Source: Chloroflexota bacterium (GTDB taxonomy: Bacteria > Chloroflexota > Anaerolineae > Promineifilales > Promineifilaceae). Taken from it: a stretch of 7,860 bases of DNA. The position numbers and the translations under genes were made by a program. The notes under the pieces were generated by a model. That model was not told where the DNA came from. It did no database searches and saw only the letters and a list, made by a program, of their open reading frames with translations. This document shows, in pieces, positions 1-5,086 of this stretch (positions within the stretch are counted from its first letter, which is position 1; the number at the start of each line of letters is the position of its first letter). The stretch spans positions 342,596 to 350,455 of the forward strand of contig CP070688.1 of NCBI GenBank assembly GCA_020353135.1, in the 5' to 3' direction.

Positions 1-1113
1 AGCGTCCATGGACAAAGCCCGTTCCTGGTGCCGGTAGCCGGTCTTGATGAAGAACCGTTCGGGCTCTTGGCCGGCGAATGGGCCAACGAGACATCACCTT
101 ACGGACCTATCTGGGAGCTGACGGCCGGCGCCGCCACACGAGTCACGCCCGATGACCTGGCGGTCGGGTTGATTACCTTTAAGGGTATCGCAGCCCTGGC
201 TTTCCTGGCCTGCGGGTTGCTCATTTGGCTGGCTATGGCCGACGTCGCGCCCGCCAGGCGCTCGGCGCTGACCCTGCTCTGGGCCTGGAACCCGGCCTTG
301 TTGCTTATTTTCGCCATGGACGGTCACAATGACAGCCTGATGCTTCTCTGGCTGTTGCTGGGCTGGTGGCTCATGGTTCGCGGGCGGACGCAGATCGGTT
401 TGTTCGTCATGTTGCTGGCACCCCTGACCAAGCCAATTGGCTTGCTGCCGCTGCCATTTTTCTTTCTGGCCGGCTGGCGCCATTGGCCCGATCGGCGAGC
501 CAGGCTACGTTACCTGCTGCTCACCGGAATCGGCGCCCTGGTCTCGCTGTGGCTGGCTTTCTTACCTTTTGGCTCGCCGCTGGACCTGGCACAACGTTTG
601 TTGGGCGAGGCCACTTCTGGGGGCGGTTTCACACCCCTGGCGCTATTCATACTGGAAGCGCGCGAGGCTGGATTCGATCCGCCGGTGCCGATAGCAATTC
701 GCGTGCTGTCTGTAATGTTCGCTTTCTTCGGGCTCGGATTATTGTGGCTCACCTGGCGTGGCCGGTCGCCGCTGCGAGCCGCGGCCGATATATTCGCCGG
801 CTACATCCTGCAGGCCTTTCGTTTTCGCATCTGGTACGCGGCCTGGCCCTTTCCCTGGCTGTTGCTCGACCGCGGCCGATCGGCCGAGGCCGACAGTTCC
901 TCAAATGGCCGTCTCGCGGCCGGGTTGACCTTCCTCTTGACCAGCCAGTTGTCGGTCCTCATCTATGGGCAGATACGAAGCGAACTGTTGGGCAATTCTC
1001 ACTTGCGCGCCCATCGAGCCGGCATCGCCTTCACGTTTTTGCTGCCTCTTCTCGTCGGCGTTGTCGTCGCCGCTTATAGCGCACGTTTACGTAACCGCCA
1101 AAAAGAAAAATGA
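1..1113 (+). CDS. GT-C membrane glycosyltransferase (GT87/DUF2029 or MptB-like), 5' end outside the window
   Basis: The reading frame is open from the first base (SVHGQSPFLVP...) and ends at TGA 1111-1113. About 370 residues are visible and the true start lies upstream; the GTG at 28 is just an internal Val. The protein is mostly hydrophobic, with about eight membrane helices. Three signatures match polyprenol-phosphate-dependent mannosyltransferase-like GT-C proteins: YGPIW in a loop (bases 100-114), MDGHNDSLM at the end of a helix (316-342), and WYAAWPFPWLL near the C-terminus (about 832-864), the usual 'WYllWp' element. A Lys-Pro pair opens the helix in LTKPIGLLPLP. Such enzymes move a sugar from a lipid-phosphate donor on the outer face of the membrane. 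Donor and acceptor cannot be read here. The last helix and basic tail (FTFLLPLLV...RNRQKEK) overlap the 3' end of the opposing gene. No terminator follows. The fold class is likely; the exact family is less sure. Confidence 0.8.
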   Translation, partial: SVHGQSPFLVPVAGLDEEPFGLLAGEWANETSPYGPIWELTAGAATRVTPDDLAVGLITFKGIAALAFLACGLLIWLAMADVAPARRSALTLLWAWNPALLLIFAMDGHNDSLMLLWLLLGWWLMVRGRTQIGLFVMLLAPLTKPIGLLPLPFFFLAGWRHWPDRRARLRYLLLTGIGALVSLWLAFLPFGSPLDLAQRLLGEATSGGGFTPLALFILEAREAGFDPPVPIAIRVLSVMFAFFGLGLLWLTWRGRSPLRAAADIFAGYILQAFRFRIWYAAWPFPWLLLDRGRSAEADSSSNGRLAAGLTFLLTSQLSVLIYGQIRSELLGNSHLRAHRAGIAFTFLLPLLVGVVVAAYSARLRNRQKEK

Positions 1114-1921
1114 GGCTGCTGATGTAGGCCCAGGTCAGAAAGACGATGATGGTCGTCATCGAGCCGTAGATCAGGTTGGAAGCCGTCAGGTAGTTGGTCA
1201 CAAAGAAGAGGAATGCCCGCTTAGCCACCTCCCACAAGAGGCCGGCGACAATCGCTCCCAAAATCACGTCGATCCACTGCATGCGCATGTTGGGCAGCAT
1301 GTAATAGAGAAGGGCGAACAAGGCCACATTGAGCAGGGCGCTGCCGAAGATGCTCAGATAGGGCGATATGCGAATGATCTGGTCCGGTACGAAACTGTTC
1401 ACCACCGGGACGACCACGCCCCAGGCGATTGAGCCCAACAACAACAGCGCTGACGTGGCCAGGGTGACCGCGATAGCCAGAGCCCGGTGGCGCCAGGCGG
1501 GCCGGACCATGACACCCTCCCAAAGATCGTCCATGGCCCTGGTAAACATGTAGATGATAGAGGAGGCAGACCAGACCAGGGCCACGGCCGACAGGCGGGT
1601 AATGGCCCCGCGCGAGGCTGCGATCTGGTCCAGGTAATTGCCCAGCAGATCGTCCAAGGCCGGTACGAGAAACTCCAGCCGCGATAAGATCTCTTGCCAG
1701 GTTGACTGTGGATCCAGCCAGAAGCTGGCGATGCCGATCGTCAATAAGATGAGCGGGAAAATCGAAAAGAGGGCAAAATAAGCCGTGGCCGCGCCATAAA
1801 GCGAAGACTTGAAAGACAGCACGTCACGGAGGGCCTCGAAGAACAGCACAAACCAACCATCAGTCTGCCTATCCAGCCAGGCCATGCCCCGCCGACCCCT
1901 ATCTTCTAGCTGTGAAATCAT
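1031..1921 (-). CDS. YihY/BrkB family (UPF0761-type) inner-membrane protein
   Basis: The protein has 296 residues, the usual size for the family. After a short amphipathic N-terminus comes the hallmark first helix region, YGAATAYFALFSIFPLILL (about residues 42-60). The second hallmark is SASSIIYMFTRAMDDLWEG (about 118-136), followed by RPAWRHRALA and four more hydrophobic segments. It ends in a strongly basic tail (RYKRRRQRRREEAAKT). The family was once called ribonuclease BN or 'virulence factor BrkB'. The nuclease assignment was withdrawn and a transporter or envelope role is suspected but unproven. The ATG at 1921 has only a weak purine stretch ahead (GGTCAAAG), and an in-frame ATG at 1882 is possible. 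The gene starts 25 bp after the stop of the upstream GT39-like gene, so it is probably co-transcribed and perhaps translationally coupled. No terminator is visible after its stop; its last 83 bp are shared with the opposing gene. Confidence 0.88.
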   Translation of the reverse strand: MISQLEDRGRRGMAWLDRQTDGWFVLFFEALRDVLSFKSSLYGAATAYFALFSIFPLILLTIGIASFWLDPQSTWQEILSRLEFLVPALDDLLGNYLDQIAASRGAITRLSAVALVWSASSIIYMFTRAMDDLWEGVMVRPAWRHRALAIAVTLATSALLLLGSIAWGVVVPVVNSFVPDQIIRISPYLSIFGSALLNVALFALLYYMLPNMRMQWIDVILGAIVAGLLWEVAKRAFLFFVTNYLTASNLIYGSMTTIIVFLTWAYISSLIFLFGGYVNVRYKRRRQRRREEAAKT

Positions 1922-1946
1922 CTGCTTTGACCGCGATTACCGGTCG

Positions 1947-4784
1947 CTACTCCATCTCTATCGGTCGTAGAAAAACCGCATCATTATCCCGCAGACCGGG
2001 AATAGCAACCAACAGTCGCTGTCCGCTTTGTGGTAAGTAGAGGCCAACTTCGATGGGGTAGGCGCCGGCCGCCGTATCTGGCGGCATTTCAATCATATAG
2101 CTGTCGACCACGACTTCCCCGGCCAGCCATTGGTCCGTGGGCTTGGCGCCCTGGCCGGGAATCATATCCTGTTGCCATACGCAACAAACGCCCTCGGGAT
2201 CCAGCACATGAACGAAAACGGTGTAGCTGCCGGCCGGTTCGCCGACGGCCTGCCAGACCAGGGACAGCTCCAATCTACCTGGCCCGGCCGGCTGCAGATC
2301 ATAGCCGAGCAGGTTGATTTCACCGCCAAAGGCCGCTTGCAAGGGAAAGTGCGTCTTGGGCGGCTCAAACAGGCGGTCTGACGCTTCGACCGTCAGCAGG
2401 CCCAGATCTGCTTCCAGCACGCTCTGGTCACCTCCGTCCAGTAAACGCATGGCCACGATATAGTCGCCCGGCGGCAAATCGGCCGGCACCCTGGGCGTCA
2501 TGTGATCGATGACGAAGGTCGGCGTCGTCCAGGTCTCAAAGGGAAAGGTGCCGCGGGCCGGCGGCGTATCAAGTACGATCCGGCCGGTGTTATCAGGCCC
2601 AATGAGGGACAGCCTGGTGGACATCGGTTCCAATGGGCCATCGGCCGCCCACCACAGGGAGATCCAGATGGGAGCCCCGGCCGCCACTTTTTGTTCGACC
2701 CTCTCATAACCCAGTAAGCGCAAATTCGAATTAGCTTGCAGGTCCAGGACATTCGACGGCTCGGGCAGATCTTCGGCCGGCCAGGAGGGGAAGATAGGCG
2801 CGTCCTCGATGGTGAATGCGTTGCCTGCGTAGCGGCCGCCTTCGTCAAGCAGCGATAATTGCCGGCCGCTATCAGCGTCGAAGATGCCGACTCGCAGATC
2901 ATAGAAGCCCGGCGGCATACCGGCTCGCAGCGGCGCTTCGACCCGCTGTATAATGACATCGCCCGGCCGCCATTGATCGGCCGGGTAAGCAAAGCTTTCC
3001 ACCTGACCCCAGCGATATCCCCAGGCATCCTCAAGATGGAGGAAAGGCATCAAGTTACCCGCCGGTGGACTTTGCACTTGCCAATAAAGGGTCAGGGGCA
3101 GCGTTTCTCCTGAAGCCGTTTGCCCGATTTCATAACCGATGAGGGTCACTTGGTCGGCGAAATTGGCATTGAGTATGTAAGCTGGTGCGAGCTCAGGTAG
3201 CTGGGCCAATTCATAAGCCACGAAGACCGGTCGCCCGTCGGGTCCGGAAGGTCCTTCGAAGGCTGGTTCCGCCGGCAGGAATCCTGCGACCCATTCGGGA
3301 GGAGGGCTGTTAAACGGATAGATATAGAGGGACGGTTCGTCGCTCCGAAAAACCAGTGCCTGCCCCTCGGGCAGCCACTTGAGCTGATCGTAGCGTTCGC
3401 TGAGGAAAGCCACCGTTGGGTGCCGGTAGTGCAGGGCAGCCACATAGACGCTTCCGCCGGCCAGATCGGCCGTGTCGAGGAAATCTGACACCGCGACCAG
3501 GTCACCGTCACTTTCGTAGAAAACGTCAGCTCGTGTAGCCCAATCCTCGAAGTAGACCCGACCAACTGTCGCGCCGCCAACCAGTAGCACCACGATCGCC
3601 GAGAAGGACCACAACGCCGCTCGCCTGCTGGCCAGCCCCGAGATGGCCAGCCGCACCCGGCCGGCCGCGAAAGGTACGGCCCGCCAGATACGGGCAGCGA
3701 ATCGCACGAGTAACAGAAAACCCAGGGCCGGCAAAATGTAGATGAAAGGCAGCAGGCCGATAGCCCGTAAATTGCTGGGCACAATCTCACCTATGGCCAG
3801 AGCTTCAGGTAACAACATGATCACCGGTGTTACGGAGAGCAGCAGATAGGCCGATCGCCGCCAGTCTAAGGTCTGCTTGAACACGCGCACGGCCGCGTAT
3901 AGCCAGCCGGCGATCAACAGCACCCCCCATAGAGGATAGAACAGTGGCTGCCCAGGGATATTAAATCGCCAATACGGATCGCCGTCGAGGAAAAAAGCGG
4001 CCAGCGATTTGGCGTAGCTTTCGAGTATCGTCGTCAAACGGCTGCCTTCGGGCAGAACCTGGCTCGCCCGGACCCAGAAGGCATCCGGGTTGTTGGCAAA
4101 GTAGAGAGCCAAGGGCACCAGTACGACGAACCCGATAAAGACAAATAGGGCCAATTGCCTCAGTCTCAGGCGAACGGCATCGCTGCCTAGCAGCAGCGGC
4201 AGCAGTCCGACGAGTAGGGCGAGCGGAAAGAAGCGCGCGGCCAGATAAGTGTAGGCCGTCAGGCCCAGCGCCGCGCCGGCCAGGATCAGCCAGGGCAAGC
4301 TTCGCCGCCAGGTCGATTGCCGCAAACCGGCGAACAGGGCGCCGACGGTCAGCGCTTGCAGCAGCGGCTGACTGATCGCTCTGAATCCCAAACGGCTAAA
4401 TAGGATATGCCAGAAACTGACGGCCAACAAGGCCGCCGCCAGCAGCGCGACGCGCCGATCGGCAAGCAGCATTCGGCCCAACCAATAAGTGGCCGCCACT
4501 GTGAGCAGTCCAAGATAGGCGGCCGTCAGCCGCAAGGCAAAAACCGATTCGCCGGCGACCCGCATCACGATCGCAGCCAAATAGAAGAATAGAACTTCCT
4601 TGCCGGTATAGCTGGCGATGAATACCGGCCGTTCGCCACGCAGACCAATTTCGCTAGCCAACACGCCATTGGCGGCTTCATCGTAATGCAGGCCAGGTGG
4701 AGTCGAGGCCAACTCAGGCAGGCGCAGGGCGGCCGCCAACAGCAGGCAGAGAACCATGATCGACAAAGCCATACGGCGATTCAT
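1947..4784 (-). CDS. GT39/ArnT-like membrane glycosyltransferase with three C-terminal beta-sandwich repeats
   Basis: The protein has 945 residues from the chosen ATG. Helix 1 (about 6-22) leads into the loop TPPGLHYDEAANG with Asp35-Glu36, the acidic pair in the first outer loop of PMT/ArnT-type GT-C enzymes. GKEVLFFYLAA and about ten further helices follow, the last near residues 391-411. These enzymes transfer sugars from polyprenyl-phosphate donors outside the membrane; the acceptor is unknown. The remaining ~530 residues are predicted to be extracytoplasmic. They contain three related domains beginning LIGY (about 548), RLLGY (689) and NLLGY (824). Each has a W-rich strand (LYWQ, LWW, LVWQ), and each has a late PPGFY, PPGDY or AAGAY turn. 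Family relatives are typically 500-700 residues, so the tail is an extension. The start at 4784 is preferred over TTG 4811 because a -10-like TAAAAT lies 7 bp upstream, which would put the RNA start at or next to the ATG. ATG 4772 is another option. First gene of the operon with the YihY/BrkB gene. Confidence 0.85.
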   Translation of the reverse strand: MNRRMALSIMVLCLLLAAALRLPELASTPPGLHYDEAANGVLASEIGLRGERPVFIASYTGKEVLFFYLAAIVMRVAGESVFALRLTAAYLGLLTVAATYWLGRMLLADRRVALLAAALLAVSFWHILFSRLGFRAISQPLLQALTVGALFAGLRQSTWRRSLPWLILAGAALGLTAYTYLAARFFPLALLVGLLPLLLGSDAVRLRLRQLALFVFIGFVVLVPLALYFANNPDAFWVRASQVLPEGSRLTTILESYAKSLAAFFLDGDPYWRFNIPGQPLFYPLWGVLLIAGWLYAAVRVFKQTLDWRRSAYLLLSVTPVIMLLPEALAIGEIVPSNLRAIGLLPFIYILPALGFLLLVRFAARIWRAVPFAAGRVRLAISGLASRRAALWSFSAIVVLLVGGATVGRVYFEDWATRADVFYESDGDLVAVSDFLDTADLAGGSVYVAALHYRHPTVAFLSERYDQLKWLPEGQALVFRSDEPSLYIYPFNSPPPEWVAGFLPAEPAFEGPSGPDGRPVFVAYELAQLPELAPAYILNANFADQVTLIGYEIGQTASGETLPLTLYWQVQSPPAGNLMPFLHLEDAWGYRWGQVESFAYPADQWRPGDVIIQRVEAPLRAGMPPGFYDLRVGIFDADSGRQLSLLDEGGRYAGNAFTIEDAPIFPSWPAEDLPEPSNVLDLQANSNLRLLGYERVEQKVAAGAPIWISLWWAADGPLEPMSTRLSLIGPDNTGRIVLDTPPARGTFPFETWTTPTFVIDHMTPRVPADLPPGDYIVAMRLLDGGDQSVLEADLGLLTVEASDRLFEPPKTHFPLQAAFGGEINLLGYDLQPAGPGRLELSLVWQAVGEPAGSYTVFVHVLDPEGVCCVWQQDMIPGQGAKPTDQWLAGEVVVDSYMIEMPPDTAAGAYPIEVGLYLPQSGQRLLVAIPGLRDNDAVFLRPIEME

Positions 4785-4791
4785 GGGACTG

Positions 4792-4820
4792 ATTTTAGCG
4801 ACAGGCCCCAAATCGGTCGA
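4792..4820 (-). promoter_or_regulatory. Candidate leaderless promoter of the GT39-like gene
   Basis: Read on the minus strand, TAAAAT (4792-4797, five of six to TATAAT) is preceded by a 17-bp spacer and TCGACC (4815-4820, four of six to TTGACA). The ATG at 4784 begins 7 bp after the -10, so transcription would start at or within a base or two of the start codon. No Shine-Dalgarno sequence lies before this ATG, which fits a leaderless message. Short consensus matches are easy to find by chance, so this is a moderate call. Confidence 0.4.
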
Positions 4821-4844
4821 AATAGGACCATTGTCTTATGTAAA

Positions 4845-4862
4845 ATGTGAAATATTTCACAA
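4845..4862. promoter_or_regulatory. Rex-like (or CRP-like) palindromic operator
   Basis: The sequence ATGTGAAATATTTCACAA contains a perfect 16-bp palindrome (4846-4861). It matches the redox repressor Rex consensus TTGTGAA-N4-TTCACAA at 13 of 14 defined positions. It also matches the CRP core TGTGA-N6-TCACA at 10 of 10. It lies in the divergent region between the GT39-like gene and the candidate RNA/murJ side, next to promoter-like elements on both strands: TAAAAT on plus at 4841-4846 and TTTACA on minus at 4839-4844. As an operator it could control either direction. Which regulator binds cannot be decided from this window because neither is encoded here. Confidence 0.6.
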
Positions 4863-4880
4863 GCGTAGGTTTTGCGTAGG
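4863..4880 (+). repeat. Tandem direct repeat of GCGTAGG, 11-bp period
   Basis: GCGTAGG occurs at 4863-4869 and again at 4874-4880, separated by TTTT. The 11-bp period is close to one helical turn, so both copies face the same side of the DNA. It begins directly after the palindromic operator. It might be a protein-binding direct repeat or part of the 5' region of the candidate RNA. Seven bases repeated once is weak evidence alone. Confidence 0.35.
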
Positions 4881-4888
4881 AACGGCGA

Positions 4889-4906
4889 TGGCTGGCCGTA
4901 CAGCCA
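4889..4906 (+). repeat. Small inverted repeat (hairpin 1 of the candidate RNA)
   Basis: TGGCTG (4889-4894) and CAGCCA (4901-4906) form a perfect 6-bp stem around the loop GCCGTA. Stem and loop lengths are the same as in the next hairpin 10 bases on. The GCCG in its loop is complementary to CGGC in the loop of the 4982-5011 hairpin, so a short kissing contact is possible but speculative. Confidence 0.4.
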
Positions 4907-4915
4907 AGCATGACA

Positions 4916-4933
4916 GCCTATCATAGAATAGGC
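4916..4933 (+). repeat. Small inverted repeat (hairpin 2 of the candidate RNA)
   Basis: GCCTAT (4916-4921) and ATAGGC (4928-4933) form a perfect 6-bp stem with the loop CATAGA. The geometry is identical to the preceding hairpin (6-bp stem, 6-nt loop, 18 bases in all). The -10-like TATCAT and TAGAAT overlap it, so it could alternatively reflect a promoter or a protein site rather than RNA structure. Confidence 0.4.
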
Positions 4934-4981
4934 ATCAAGAGACACAAGTACGGTTAAATCTCTTCTTCTCCTCCTTTTAAC

Positions 4982-5011
4982 GAGAGTCAGGGTTCGGCGT
5001 CCCTGACTCTC
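4982..5011 (+). repeat. Strong 11-bp inverted repeat upstream of the terminator
   Basis: GAGAGTCAGGG (4982-4992) pairs perfectly with CCCTGACTCTC (5001-5011) around the 8-nt loop TTCGGCGT. No T-run follows (it continues CACTGTAAAC), so it is not itself an intrinsic terminator. It lies 11 bases ahead of the terminator stem, so the two would form a pair of stable hairpins at the 3' end of one RNA. Confidence 0.65.
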
Positions 5012-5022
5012 ACTGTAAACAC

Positions 5023-5055
5023 AGCGGGCCGGTCGATGACCGGCCCGCTTTTTTT
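5023..5055 (+). terminator. Strong intrinsic terminator, plus strand
   Basis: AGCGGGCCGGTC (5023-5034) and GACCGGCCCGCT (5038-5049) form a perfect 12-bp GC-rich stem with the 3-nt loop GAT, followed by seven T (5049-5055). The T-run is on the plus strand only, so it ends a plus-strand RNA that begins somewhere in 4785-5020. It also insulates murJ from upstream transcription, since the murJ promoter element lies just after it. Confidence 0.85.
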
Positions 5056-5072
5056 GTTGTCTCGTTCGGACG

Positions 5073-5078
5073 TATAAT
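5073..5078 (+). promoter_or_regulatory. Probable leaderless -10 promoter element of murJ
   Basis: A perfect TATAAT lies at 5073-5078, with the murJ ATG starting 8 bp later at 5087. Transcription would then begin at about 5084-5087, giving a leaderless or nearly leaderless mRNA. No Shine-Dalgarno sequence is present in 5079-5086. The -35 is poor: at 16-17 bp spacing it falls on the T-run of the terminator (5050-5056). Known leaderless promoters in Mycobacterium and Deinococcus often have a good -10 and a weak -35. Confidence 0.6.
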
Positions 5079-5086
5079 CCCCCTAT

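Larger units (their letters stand above)
4853..5055 (+). ncRNA. Candidate structured small RNA ending at an orphan terminator
   Basis: There is no plus-strand protein gene between the divergent start at 4784 and murJ at 5087, yet a strong plus-strand terminator ends at 5055. Four inverted repeats lie in a row: 4889-4906 (6-bp stem, 6-nt loop), 4916-4933 (6 and 6), 4982-5011 (11 bp, 8-nt loop) and the terminator stem 5023-5049 (12 bp). A plus-strand TAAAAT at 4841-4846 would place an RNA start near 4853, inside the Rex/CRP-like palindrome. TATCAT 4919-4924 and TAGAAT 4924-4929 are alternative -10s that would give a shorter RNA. The single-stranded stretch 4934-4981 contains CCTCCTTT (4970-4977), like the 16S rRNA anti-Shine-Dalgarno tail. 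No known RNA family is recognised. The 5' end is a guess. It could instead be a terminated leader from readthrough of an upstream promoter. Confidence 0.35.

Noticed and set aside
366..1079. A 237-codon open frame in another frame of the first gene
   Set aside because: Its product is Arg/Ala/Trp-rich without domain-like features, whereas the overlapping frame has clear GT-C motifs. Long shadow frames are expected in GC-rich DNA.
1121..1165. Possible terminator for the first gene just past its stop
   Set aside because: Only 5-6 bp imperfect stems around GATGATGGTCGTCATC can be drawn and no T-run follows. The stretch is coding for the opposing gene.
2498..3790. Two long minus-strand alternative frames (2498-3034 and 3146-3790) within the GT39-like gene
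   Set aside because: They lie inside a frame with continuous domain structure on the same strand, and their products are low-complexity Arg/Ser/Pro-rich.
4795..4911. A 38-codon minus-strand frame from ATG 4911 through the divergent region
   Set aside because: It spans the palindrome and promoter elements, has no ribosome site close to its start and shows no protein-like feature.
4968..4979. A textbook AAAGGAGG ribosome site on the minus strand
   Set aside because: No ATG, GTG or TTG follows at usable distance (an ATT-TAA comes next), so it does not mark a gene. Kept only as a plus-strand anti-SD-like tract.
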